Under the pieces are notes generated by a model. The model saw only the letters and a program-made list of their open reading frames with translations, was not told where the DNA came from and did not search any database. Below, piece after piece: positions 1-8,014 of a stretch of DNA of 51,406 nt (positions within the stretch are counted from its first letter, which is position 1; each line of letters opens with the position of its first letter). This stretch comes from Oscillospiraceae bacterium (GTDB lineage: Bacteria; Bacillota; Clostridia; Oscillospirales; Ruminococcaceae): assembly GCA_902772105.1 (NCBI GenBank), contig CACXZI010000006.1, positions 1-51,406 of the forward strand, written 5' to 3'. The position numbers were made by a program, and so were the translations under genes.

Positions 1-92
1 TTCATGAGTATTTTTATTTGAAAAATTAGCAGGAAAATTTTAGTAATTAAAAAAGAAAGGAATATTAAAATGACAAATTCAAATCAAAATAA
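1..92 (+). repeat. Direct repeat copy 1: leader and first codons of DUF2971 gene
   Basis: These 92 bases recur without a mismatch at 2290-2381. The unit holds an AT-rich leader, a ribosome binding site (GAAAGGAAT) and the first eight codons (MTNSNQNN) of the gene starting at base 70. It may extend left of the window. Its left edge begins with the 3' arm of a hairpin seen complete at 2277-2296, which suggests another gene copy ending just before the window. The identity of a mostly non-coding stretch points to recent duplication or gene conversion. Confidence 0.9.
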
Positions 93-2217
93 CGAGAACC
101 TTCCAAAAATTCTTTGTAAATATCTTCCATTAAAGGATTTAACACATTTTTATTATAGAAATGAAAATATTAACACTATGCTAACAGAAAATAAGATATT
201 TTTTCCGGATTATAGAAAACTAAACGATCCGAAAGAAGGCAATAATTGTAATATAATTTTAAACGAAGAAACAATAGATAAGCAAGAAAATGAGCATCCA
301 TTAATAAAATATTTAAAACTAAAATTTAGAATTCTTTCATTAACTAAAGATTGTTTTAATGAAAGTATGTGGGACCGATATGCAGGTGGATATAATTCAT
401 TAAATAAAACATATGAAGGGATTTGCATAGGATTTAAAACAAATAATGAAGTATTTAATGAAGCAAGAAAAATTGAATATGTTAACGAACCAAAAGTTAA
501 AAATATAACTAAAGAATTTGATGAACTTAAGGGTTATTTTGAAAAAGATAATATAAGTTATAAAGATGAAGAATATGAAAACCTTATTAAACCATTAAAA
601 GAAAAAATAAAAGAAAGTTTTTTCTATAAAGATGAATATTGGGAAAAAGAAGAAGAATATAGAATAGTTGACGAACGTAACTTTTTTTTAGTAGACTCTG
701 AAAAAGAATTAGAATTTGAATTAATAAAATGCATTTTAAGAGAAAATAATTTAGAAGAACTTATTAAAAATATTAGTGAAGTTGAAACTACAGATTCTAA
801 AGAAGAAAAAACTATTTGCCCTTATAAAGATTTAAAAAAATTTTATAAAGAATTTATTCATGATATTAGTAAAGATGATAAAAATAAAAATTCAAATGAA
901 GTTATAAATAAAATTATTGAAGAAATCTACAAAATGAATGAAAAATTTAAAAAAGAAAATTATCATAATATTGAAGAAATCTACAAAATGAATGAAAATT
1001 CTAGAAAAAAAGGAAATAAATCTTATAATTATGATTTTTTTGAATATAGCCATAAAGAAATCGCTTGTTTAATAGCAGGATGCGATTTAGAAAAAAAATG
1101 TTTAGAAATTTTTAATAAATACTTAAAACAATACAACAATGATTACGAAGATTTTATTAATTCATTAATAAAATCTGAAAATGTATTAGAAAAAATGCAT
1201 GAAAACAAAAAAATTTTCAAGAAAAAAATAAATGTGAAATTAATAAAAGAAAGTAATAAAATAATAAATGATATGTTACTAAAATTTGAAGAAAATATTA
1301 ATAAAAAAAACATAAATGAACAATTAAAGAAAGATATTAATGAATATTTAAAACTAATAGAATATATTATGCAAACTATAACAAATGAAAATGACGAAGA
1401 AAATGAAGAATATAATAAAAGTAATGGAATTTTTATTGCATTTTATCAGTCACAACAAAACCTATTAATAAATTTAATTCCAGAAGTAAGAGGTATATTT
1501 AAATTCTATTTATTTGAATTAAAATTTAAAAGAGAATTTACTGAAATTTTTGGTGAAAAAAATGTAGAAAAAATTATAAAATATATATTTGAAGAAAAAA
1601 TATACGATAAAGATATTTTAAAAAAAAATTATTATATTTTTGTTTTAGAATATGTATATTCTAAAATTAAATATTTTTTTAGAAATATTAACGAACTAAA
1701 AAATATAGAAAACTATAAAAACAATCCTGAAAAATTAGAAGAAGATATAAAAGATTTTTGTAAAAACAATCCTGAAAAATTAGAAGAAGATATAAAAGAT
1801 TTTTGTAAAAATAATCCAGAAAAATTTAAAAAAGAAATAAAAAAACTTGCAAAAGATATATCAAAAATTATAGAGTTTATAAGCCATGCGGAACCAAAAA
1901 GTGAATTATCATTTATTTATAGTTCCTATTATCAAAGATTATATGATTCTCTTAACCTCTTTTTCAATAATAAAACAGAAAAACTAGAAGAACTAAAAAA
2001 ACAAAATAAAGAATTTTATGAAAATTTTAAAAATATAAAATTTTATAAAACCATAACAGAAAACGGCCAAATTCAACTTACTAATTGCATAACCGGTAAA
2101 ATTATTAAAAATCAAGAGGAACTAGAAAAAGATATTGAAAATCAAGAAGAATTAGAAAAAGACATAAAAGAAAACAAAAAAAATAAAGAACCAGAAGTTT
2201 CTCTTGTGAAAAACTAA
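70..2217 (+). CDS. Large DUF2971-type protein with charged, repeat-containing C-terminal extension
   Basis: The N-terminal 200 residues look like DUF2971, a domain of unknown biochemical role. An early LNDPKEG block at residues 51-57 resembles the domain's FNDPxD motif. MWDRYAG (100-106) followed by GICIGFK (117-123) matches the LMWxHYA...GxCIxF pattern. YWEKEEEYRIV (190-200) matches the KxxxWxxEnEyRi pattern. A further EIACLIAG segment near 329-336 may close the domain. The rest, about 370 residues, is Lys/Glu/Asn-rich, probably helical, with several in-frame duplications: a 15-residue NNPEKLEEDIKDFCK unit twice plus a decayed third, EEIYKMNE twice, and NQEELEKDI twice. There is no signal peptide. 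The protein is far longer than the usual DUF2971 protein of about 250-350 residues. The ribosome binding site GAAAGGAAT sits well before the ATG. Domain call moderate; function unknown. Confidence 0.7.
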   Translation: MTNSNQNNENLPKILCKYLPLKDLTHFYYRNENINTMLTENKIFFPDYRKLNDPKEGNNCNIILNEETIDKQENEHPLIKYLKLKFRILSLTKDCFNESMWDRYAGGYNSLNKTYEGICIGFKTNNEVFNEARKIEYVNEPKVKNITKEFDELKGYFEKDNISYKDEEYENLIKPLKEKIKESFFYKDEYWEKEEEYRIVDERNFFLVDSEKELEFELIKCILRENNLEELIKNISEVETTDSKEEKTICPYKDLKKFYKEFIHDISKDDKNKNSNEVINKIIEEIYKMNEKFKKENYHNIEEIYKMNENSRKKGNKSYNYDFFEYSHKEIACLIAGCDLEKKCLEIFNKYLKQYNNDYEDFINSLIKSENVLEKMHENKKIFKKKINVKLIKESNKIINDMLLKFEENINKKNINEQLKKDINEYLKLIEYIMQTITNENDEENEEYNKSNGIFIAFYQSQQNLLINLIPEVRGIFKFYLFELKFKREFTEIFGEKNVEKIIKYIFEEKIYDKDILKKNYYIFVLEYVYSKIKYFFRNINELKNIENYKNNPEKLEEDIKDFCKNNPEKLEEDIKDFCKNNPEKFKKEIKKLAKDISKIIEFISHAEPKSELSFIYSSYYQRLYDSLNLFFNNKTEKLEELKKQNKEFYENFKNIKFYKTITENGQIQLTNCITGKIIKNQEELEKDIENQEELEKDIKENKKNKEPEVSLVKN
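1720..1809 (+). repeat. Tandem 45-bp in-frame repeat inside DUF2971 gene
   Basis: Two adjacent, essentially identical 45-bp units encode the 15-residue NNPEKLEEDIKDFCK block twice. A third diverged unit (NNPEKFKKEIKK) follows. The number of units is likely to vary between strains by slippage. The unit length is a multiple of three, so the reading frame is preserved. Confidence 0.8.
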
Positions 2218-2276
2218 ATATTTAAAAATACTATATTCATAATAAAAATTCCAATTTTACAACATTACATATAAAA

Positions 2277-2296
2277 TCATGAAAAAAATTTCATGA
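2277..2296 (+). terminator. Hairpin between the two DUF2971 copies, possible terminator
   Basis: TCATGAAA and TTTCATGA form an 8-bp stem around a 4-A loop, 60 bases after the stop codon of the DUF2971 gene. The following bases are only moderately T-rich (AGTATTTTTATTTG). The 3' arm is the left edge of the 92-bp repeat, so the hairpin may also mark a duplication boundary. Confidence 0.4.
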
Positions 2297-2381
2297 GTAT
2301 TTTTATTTGAAAAATTAGCAGGAAAATTTTAGTAATTAAAAAAGAAAGGAATATTAAAATGACAAATTCAAATCAAAATAA
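2290..2381 (+). repeat. Direct repeat copy 2: leader and first codons
   Basis: Identical to bases 1-92. It runs through the leader, ribosome binding site and first eight codons, then breaks into unrelated-looking sequence exactly where the coding region of the second copy becomes disrupted. Confidence 0.9.
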
Positions 2382-2563
2382 TAGACGAATTAAACTACAG
2401 GTTAGATATGTTAAAAAATAGCCATATTTATATGCCATATTATAAACAACTAAACGATAAAAATGAAGGAAAGTTTTTTAAATTAAATTTTGATAATAAC
2501 CCATATGATATAATTAAACAATTTGAAGTTTTAGAAAATTCTATTATAATAACAAATATTTAA
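2359..2563 (+). pseudogene. Truncated, frameshifted second DUF2971 copy
   Basis: The ATG at 2359 belongs to the duplicated leader and reads only 20 codons before TAG at 2419. Another frame then carries recognisable DUF2971 sequence to a TAA at 2561: a DELNYRLDMLKNSHIYMPYY stretch continuing into KQLNDKNEGKFFKLNF. It lines up with residues about 25-65 of the intact neighbour (YYRNENINTML..., DYRKLNDPKEG). The remnant therefore keeps the start of the domain in the wrong frame and lacks everything after it, including the MWxxYA and EYRIV motifs. The protein sequence differs clearly from the neighbour although the leader is identical. This fits a leader recently copied onto an older paralogue. 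Confidence 0.75.
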
Positions 2564-2590
2564 AAAAACATCATATAAATTTATTTTAAA

Positions 2591-4504
2591 TTACCCTTTA
2601 TTCTTCTCATTAACCAAAAGACTATTTTTAACAACCACCGCACTTTTTAAAACCTCTTTTTCAATATGTTTTGAATCTAGTTTTAATTCTACTAAAGCTT
2701 CAAGCCGACTCATCTGCCTAACAAAAACTCCATCAATTGCCGTTAAATTAAATTTCCCTTCATAGCAACCTTTGGTTAACTCCAAAGAAATATGCTCCCC
2801 AATCCCGCCATTTTTCATACCTTCTTCGAAAAAGAAAATCTCTTTATATTTTTTTAATTTTTCTATTAAAGTTTCTGTAATAGGAAAAATTTTGTTTATT
2901 TTAATGCAACAAACTTCAATTCCCTGTCTATTTAAATTTTCTTTTGCCCTTAAAACCTCTTCAAACAATATCCCATACGAAACTAAAACAATTTCCCCTT
3001 CTCCAAAAACAGAGAAATCTTCGTCAAAATATTCTAAATTTTCACTAATTTCAACCCCTTTTGGATATCTAACAGCAACTAAACCTTCTTCTTTATATAG
3101 CGCTTTTTCAAACATATTTTTTAGTTCGCTATATGTGGCAGGAGAATATATTTTAATATTTGGAATAGTTGTTAAAAAAGAAACATCAAAAACTCCTTGG
3201 TGTGTTGGCCCTTCGTCAGAAATTCCAGCTCTATCTATTGCTAAAACAACATGTAAATTCAAAATTGAAATGTCGTGTATCAACTGATCATAAGACCTTT
3301 GCAAAAACGTCGAATAAACAGCAAAAACAGGCAATATCCCTTCCTTTGCCAAACCCGCCGCAAAAGTGGCTGCATGTTCTTCTGCAATTCCAACATCAAA
3401 ATATCTTTCTTTGAATTTTTTCTCAAACTCAAAAAGCCCTGTTGCAACCCCCATCGCAGCAGTTATAGCGCAAATTTTTTCGTCTTTTTTAGCAAGTTCA
3501 ACAATTTCTTTTCCAAAAACAGCAGAAAAATTTAGTTTATCTTTCTTTTCAACAACCCCAGTTTTAACGTCAAAAGGAGAAACCCCGTGATATAACTCAG
3601 GTCGTTCCTCCGAAAACGAATATCCTTTTCCTTTTTTAGTGCAAATTTGAACAATTGCAGGTTTTTCGGTTGCTTTTGCCCATCTTAAAGCTTTAACAAT
3701 TTCTTTTATGTTGTGTCCATCAACAAAATTCAAAAAAGAATATCCAAGCTCATTAAAAAAGTTAGATTTATAAACCATCTTTTTCAAAGCTTGTTTAGAA
3801 GAAAATAAAGTGTTTTTAAAAAACTCACCCATTAAAGGAATTTTTTCTAAAAATCTATCAAACCCATTTCGCATATAAACATATGTTTCATTAGACCGTA
3901 TGCTAGCTATATATCTATAAAAACTACCAACAGTTTTAGAAATAGACATATCATTGCAATTTAAAATTATTATTAAATTTTTAAGATTATATGCATTATT
4001 TAAAGCTTCATAAGCAATTCCGCCAGTTAAAGCGCCATCTCCAATAACTGCTATTACTGTGCTTTTTGAATTTTTAAGCGATAAAGCCTTTGCTATTCCA
4101 CATGCAGCAGACAAAGAAATTGAAGAATGCCCTGCAATAAAAGAATCGTGCTCGCTTTCAAACGGGCTAATAAAAGCTCCAACTCCATCCTTTTTTTTTA
4201 GAGTATCAAAATTTAAAAACCTTCCTGTTATTAGTTTGTGGGCATATCCTTGATGACCAGTGTCCCAAACTATTTTGTCTTCAGGAGAGTTAAATTCTTT
4301 ATGTAGCGCAACTGTTAACTCAACAATTCCTAAGTTAGAAGCTAAATGCCCCCCATTTCTAGAGACTGTGTAAACTATCTTTTTTCTAATCTCTCTGCAA
4401 AGTTTTTCTAGTTCAGAATAAGATAAATTTTTCAAGTCTTTTAAAGATTTAATATTTGATAGTATCTTATATTTTTCTTTTTCAATATTTTGAAAATTTT
4501 CCAT
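2591..4504 (-). CDS. dxs: 1-deoxy-D-xylulose-5-phosphate synthase
   Basis: Dxs condenses pyruvate and glyceraldehyde 3-phosphate to DXP with thiamine diphosphate, the first step of the MEP isoprenoid pathway. The family hallmarks are present: SRNGGHLASNLGIVELTVAL near the N-terminus, the ThDP/metal motif GDGALTGG at about 155-162 followed by ALNNA, and the transketolase pyrimidine domain (AEEHAATFAAGLA, DRAGISDEGPTHQG). Length is about 637 residues, normal for the family. I chose the ATG at 4504 because a GGTGGTG element lies about 9 bases upstream. A TTG 18 bases earlier is in frame but sits inside that element. It is the last gene of the nusB-xseA-xseB-ispA-PAP2-dxs run, downstream of ispA, which uses the pathway's products. 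Confidence 0.97.
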   Translation of the reverse strand: MENFQNIEKEKYKILSNIKSLKDLKNLSYSELEKLCREIRKKIVYTVSRNGGHLASNLGIVELTVALHKEFNSPEDKIVWDTGHQGYAHKLITGRFLNFDTLKKKDGVGAFISPFESEHDSFIAGHSSISLSAACGIAKALSLKNSKSTVIAVIGDGALTGGIAYEALNNAYNLKNLIIILNCNDMSISKTVGSFYRYIASIRSNETYVYMRNGFDRFLEKIPLMGEFFKNTLFSSKQALKKMVYKSNFFNELGYSFLNFVDGHNIKEIVKALRWAKATEKPAIVQICTKKGKGYSFSEERPELYHGVSPFDVKTGVVEKKDKLNFSAVFGKEIVELAKKDEKICAITAAMGVATGLFEFEKKFKERYFDVGIAEEHAATFAAGLAKEGILPVFAVYSTFLQRSYDQLIHDISILNLHVVLAIDRAGISDEGPTHQGVFDVSFLTTIPNIKIYSPATYSELKNMFEKALYKEEGLVAVRYPKGVEISENLEYFDEDFSVFGEGEIVLVSYGILFEEVLRAKENLNRQGIEVCCIKINKIFPITETLIEKLKKYKEIFFFEEGMKNGGIGEHISLELTKGCYEGKFNLTAIDGVFVRQMSRLEALVELKLDSKHIEKEVLKSAVVVKNSLLVNEKNKG

Positions 4505-4543
4505 TTTATTTAACACCACCAAATTATATTTTTAAAACTAATT

Positions 4544-5050
4544 TTAATATGGAATAAACAAAACAACCAAAATCCCAATTAAAAATCCACCTAAAACTTC
4601 AATTGGAGTGTGCCCTAACTGCTCTTTTAAAAGTTTTATATTTTTATTATATGTTTCATCTTTATTAAACATTTTGAGCTTTCTTTTTATTTCAGTTTGC
4701 TTTATTTCAGGAATATCTAAAACATCAACCAATTTATTCAAAAGCTTTGCTTGTTCCCCTGAAGATCTTCGAACCCCATTAGCATCATACATAACAATTG
4801 CCGCAAAAATTGCAGATATTGCAAAAATAGGAGATTCAACGCCATATTGTCTGCTAATAGAAAAAGATAAAGCAACAACAGCAGCAGAGTGCCCACTAGG
4901 CATCCCACCAGAACCAAACAAACGCCCTATGTCGAAACGTTTTTCGGATATGCAATAAAAAATAAGTTTTAATGCCTGCGCAACAACCCAAGCAACCATA
5001 GCACACATCAAAAAATAGTTATTTAAAACACAATTTCTCAAATTAATCAA
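4544..5050 (-). CDS. Divergent PAP2 family membrane protein (DUF212 / YuiD-like)
   Basis: A 168-residue membrane protein of the divergent PAP2 family. GGMPSGHSAAVVAL (about 48-61) is the SGH phosphatase-type signature; YDANGVRRSSGEQAKLLN (about 89-106) is the second conserved block. Hydrophobic spans lie near residues 10-33, 58-68, 75-90 and 150-166. The substrate is unknown; its place between ispA and dxs suggests a polyprenyl phosphate or other lipid phosphate, which is inference. The start is a TTG at 5050 with AAAAGGA about 10 bases upstream; the nearer upstream ATG is out of frame. Confidence 0.88.
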   Translation of the reverse strand: MINLRNCVLNNYFLMCAMVAWVVAQALKLIFYCISEKRFDIGRLFGSGGMPSGHSAAVVALSFSISRQYGVESPIFAISAIFAAIVMYDANGVRRSSGEQAKLLNKLVDVLDIPEIKQTEIKRKLKMFNKDETYNKNIKLLKEQLGHTPIEVLGGFLIGILVVLFIPY

Positions 5051-5083
5051 ATCTTTTCATTCCTTTTAAATAAATTTTAAAAA

Positions 5084-5953
5084 TTAATTTTTTCTGTAGA
5101 GCGCTTTTTTTGTTAGCTCAACTAAAAATTCACTTCCATTTAATTTCTTTAAACATTCTAGTGCTTTTTCTGTATATTCAACTGCTAAATCATTTGCTTT
5201 TTCTAATCCAAAAATATGTATGAAATCTAACTTTTCTTCTTCTTTTTTTTCAGCCTGCTTAAAATCTAAAATATCATCTTTAATTTGAAAACAAACCCCA
5301 AAATAATCGGCAAACCGGTCTAGAATTTCAATTTCTTCTAAACTTGCTTTTGCTGCAATAGCTCCTAATCTACAAGCTGCCTTAATTAAAGAAGCTGTTT
5401 TATATTTTGCTATTTTTTTAACAGTTATTTTAGCATCTTTTTTAAAATCTTCAATGTTTAAAAACATATCCATATCCTGCCCTGCCAATATCCCTTTTGT
5501 TCCAAACATTTCTGCTAAAAACGAAACTGCTTTTAAAATTTCTTCATCTTTTAAACCATATTCTTTAGCATATGTTAAAACTTCAAAAGAAGAACAAAAA
5601 AGAGAATCTCCTGCTAAAACTGCTGCTGCTTCGTTAAATTTTATATGGCAAGACGCTTTCCCTCTTCTTTTTTCGTCGTCATCCATACATGGCAAATCAT
5701 CATGAACCAAAGACCCAACATGAATAAATTCAACCGCACAAGCAAAAGGCAAAGCCATTTTAAAGTCTTTTTTAAACATGTCGCAAACACAAAGCGTTAA
5801 AACCGGCCTTAAAAGCTTTCCGCCCTCCAACAAAGAATATTCCATAGCATCACAAATAATGCTGCAATCTTTGTTATTTAATCTTTTTAATAATTCTCTT
5901 AACGTTTTATTAATTTCTTCTCTATATAAATTCAGTTTATCTTCAAACATCAA
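5084..5953 (-). CDS. ispA: Polyprenyl synthetase (farnesyl/geranylgeranyl diphosphate synthase)
   Basis: A short-chain trans-prenyl diphosphate synthase that adds IPP units to DMAPP/GPP. The first aspartate-rich motif is DDLPCMDDD (85-93), followed by RRGK. The second is DDILDF with preceding QIK. GGKLLRP (44-50) is the conserved substrate-binding segment. Length 289 is typical of bacterial IspA. GGAGG lies 8 bases before a TTG start at 5953; an ATG follows at once at 5950, so either could be used. It lies 3 bases after xseB, with its ribosome binding site inside the xseB end. The chain length of the product cannot be set from sequence by eye. Confidence 0.95.
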   Translation of the reverse strand: MMFEDKLNLYREEINKTLRELLKRLNNKDCSIICDAMEYSLLEGGKLLRPVLTLCVCDMFKKDFKMALPFACAVEFIHVGSLVHDDLPCMDDDEKRRGKASCHIKFNEAAAVLAGDSLFCSSFEVLTYAKEYGLKDEEILKAVSFLAEMFGTKGILAGQDMDMFLNIEDFKKDAKITVKKIAKYKTASLIKAACRLGAIAAKASLEEIEILDRFADYFGVCFQIKDDILDFKQAEKKEEEKLDFIHIFGLEKANDLAVEYTEKALECLKKLNGSEFLVELTKKALYRKN

Positions 5954-5956
5954 ATT

Positions 5957-6166
5957 TTATTCCTCCAAATTTTCTTCTCCATCATATTCAATTTCTAATT
6001 TTGCATTTTTCAATCTCTCTTCACAAATTCTACAAAGATTCAATCCTTTTTTATATAGCTTTAAACTTTCTTCCAACCCATCTTTGTCGCTCTCCAACCT
6101 ATTTGTTATTTTTTCTAGCTCTTTAAAAGCTGTTTCAAAATCTATTTCTTCCCCTTCAAATTCCAT
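5957..6166 (-). CDS. xseB: Exodeoxyribonuclease VII small subunit
   Basis: A 69-residue XseB. The FETAFKELEKITNRLESD block and the LEESLKLYKKGLNLCRICEERLKNA helical region are the family core. XseB binds XseA in several copies to form exonuclease VII, which degrades single-stranded DNA from both ends to short oligonucleotides. The start has a good ribosome binding site, AAGGAG. It lies 21 bases after xseA and just before ispA, the standard Firmicutes order. Confidence 0.95.
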   Translation of the reverse strand: MEFEGEEIDFETAFKELEKITNRLESDKDGLEESLKLYKKGLNLCRICEERLKNAKLEIEYDGEENLEE

Positions 6167-6187
6167 AAAAAACTCCTTAAATTAAAT

Positions 6188-7387
6188 TTATCGCAAACTT
6201 TTTTTAACAACTTCAACTAAAAGGTCTCCATCTTTAAAACAAACATTTAAAACTTTTCCAACCTTTGTTCTTTTAACAGAACTAATTTTTTTTTCGTTTT
6301 CATCCAAAATTAAAGCAAACCCTTTTTTAAAAATATTTTCAGGATTTAAAGAACTCAACAAAATTCGTTTCTTTTCAAAAACCAAATAACATTTTTCATA
6401 TTTTTTATAAATTAGATATCTAAGCTGTTTTTTAAAATTTCTAACAATTTCAAAATATTTTAAAAAACCTCTTTCTCTTTGGAAAAATTTTAAATCTTTT
6501 TTATAAATCATCAACCTAAATTCTAAGTCCTCTATTTTTTTAATTAAAACACGTCTAAATAAATCTTTATATGTATTAATTCTTTCAAATATATTAACAA
6601 TATCAGGGCAAACACTAGCAGCAGCAGAAGAAGGAGTTGAAGCTCTAAAATCCGAAACCAAATCAACAACACTCCAATCGTTTTCATGCCCAATTGCAGA
6701 AACTATTGGAGTTTTAATTTCACTAATAAATCGAACCATTTCTTCATCGTCAAAAACTTCTAAATCTTCTTTAGAACCTCCTCCTCTTGCTAAAATTATT
6801 ATATCTACTTCTTTTTTTTCGCAAAGCTTTAAAGATTTAATAACAGATTTAACAGCACTTTTCCCTTGCATTATAGCATAACAAACATATAGTTTAACAA
6901 CAGGAAATCTTTTAGAAATAATTTTTAAAATATCTTCAATGGCAGCTCCTTTGTTTGCAGCAACAACCCCTATTTTTCTAGGAAATTGTGGTAACTTTTT
7001 TTTATTTTCTAAATTAAATAATCCTTCTTTTGAAAGTTTATTTTTTAACATATTTAACTTTTTTTGTAGATTTCCTTCTTCCTCAACCTTTTTCATACTA
7101 ATTCCATAAATTTGATATCTACCATATGCTTCATAAACTCCAACATCACCATGAACAACAACAACCATTCCATCTTCAGGCATGAAACTAACAACATCTG
7201 CCTGTTCTTTAAAAAACACGCAATAAATAGAAGACTTTTCATCTTTTAAAGTAAAATACATATGCCCTGTTTTATGATATTTAAAATTCGAAATTTCACC
7301 TTCAATGTTAATTCCATAAAAAATTTCTTCAAAAGAAAAAATCTGTTTTATAAATCTATTAATCTGCGAAACAGTAAATTTTTGCAT
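6188..7387 (-). CDS. xseA: Exodeoxyribonuclease VII large subunit
   Basis: Catalytic subunit of exonuclease VII. It has an N-terminal OB-fold (VSQINRFIKQIF...GEISNFKYHKTGHMYFTLKD) and the conserved catalytic block AIGHENDWSVVDLVSDFRAS followed by TPSSAAA. IILARGGGSKEDLEVFDDE is also characteristic. The open frame extends 40 codons further upstream into nusB, but that part is not like the family. The ATG at 7387 gives the normal N-terminus (MQKFTVSQ) and has GGTGA 8 bases before it. The resulting 399 residues fit the family. It follows nusB by 28 bases. Confidence 0.95.
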   Translation of the reverse strand: MQKFTVSQINRFIKQIFSFEEIFYGINIEGEISNFKYHKTGHMYFTLKDEKSSIYCVFFKEQADVVSFMPEDGMVVVVHGDVGVYEAYGRYQIYGISMKKVEEEGNLQKKLNMLKNKLSKEGLFNLENKKKLPQFPRKIGVVAANKGAAIEDILKIISKRFPVVKLYVCYAIMQGKSAVKSVIKSLKLCEKKEVDIIILARGGGSKEDLEVFDDEEMVRFISEIKTPIVSAIGHENDWSVVDLVSDFRASTPSSAAASVCPDIVNIFERINTYKDLFRRVLIKKIEDLEFRLMIYKKDLKFFQRERGFLKYFEIVRNFKKQLRYLIYKKYEKCYLVFEKKRILLSSLNPENIFKKGFALILDENEKKISSVKRTKVGKVLNVCFKDGDLLVEVVKKSLR

Positions 7388-7415
7388 ATTAAATTCACCA
7401 TAAATAAAAATTTTT

Positions 7416-7808
7416 CTAAATTGTTTTAACAAAACTTCCAAGAACCCCATTAACAAAAGAAGGCCCGTCCCCACCAAAATATTTTTTGGCAAGTTCAACA
7501 GCCTCATTTATAGAAACAGGAAAATCAACATCATCAACATAAAGTATTTCATAAAAAGAAATTTCCAAAATAGCAATTAATATCTTCGATATTCTTTCAA
7601 TTTCCCAGTTTTTTAAATATAATTTAATTTTCGAATCTAATTCATCCCGTTTTTTTAAAACTCCACTAATAAGTTCTTTTGAATAGGAACTAAAACTTAA
7701 ATCTTCCATTCTTTCAATACGCGCCAAAAAATCCTCTTCTTTTTCATCAAAGAAAAAAGACTCAAAAATAACAATAAAAGCATTTTCTCTTGATTTTTTC
7801 CTTTTCAT
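7416..7808 (-). CDS. nusB: Transcription antitermination factor NusB
   Basis: An all-helical RNA-binding factor that pairs with S10 (NusE) at boxA of rRNA operons to prevent early termination. SRENAFIVIFESFF at the N-terminus and VDFPVSINEAVELAKKYFGGDGPSFVNGVLG at the C-terminus are the family core. I set the start at the ATG at 7808 (MKRKKSREN) with AGAAGAAG before it; the 14 residues upstream are not family-like. It is the first gene of the operon ending in dxs. Confidence 0.93.
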   Translation of the reverse strand: MKRKKSRENAFIVIFESFFFDEKEEDFLARIERMEDLSFSSYSKELISGVLKKRDELDSKIKLYLKNWEIERISKILIAILEISFYEILYVDDVDFPVSINEAVELAKKYFGGDGPSFVNGVLGSFVKTI

Positions 7809-7854
7809 AAAACTTCTTCTCTTTCTAATAAACACTCTAAAATAACACAAAGAT

Positions 7855-7883
7855 ATTTTATCATATTTTAAATTTTTTTACAA
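7855..7883 (-). promoter_or_regulatory. Candidate promoter for nusB operon
   Basis: On the minus strand, TTGTAA (-35) and TAAAAT (-10) are 17 bases apart, about 45 bases before the nusB ATG. The -35 box matches 4 of 6 and the -10 box 5 of 6 of the sigma-A consensus. In such AT-rich DNA chance matches are common. Confidence 0.4.
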
Positions 7884-8014
7884 CAAAAATATTAAAATAT
7901 GATATAGAAGTTCTAACAAAATTTTCAAAAACTCTTAAACAAAAAAACCTAAATATATTAAAATATTTTTTAACACATTTAATAGCCTTACATATTTAAG
8001 TTTTTTAATATAAT

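Noticed and set aside
1712..1812. CRISPR-like array in the DUF2971 gene
   Set aside because: The 45-base units are adjacent without spacers and stay in one reading frame; it is a coding tandem repeat.
2772..3590. Long open frames on the plus strand opposite dxs
   Set aside because: They are antisense shadows of dxs, which has full family conservation; the plus-strand translations have no recognisable features.
7388..7507. 40-residue N-terminal extension of xseA
   Set aside because: It overlaps nusB, is unlike other XseA N-termini, and a normal start with ribosome binding site exists at 7387.
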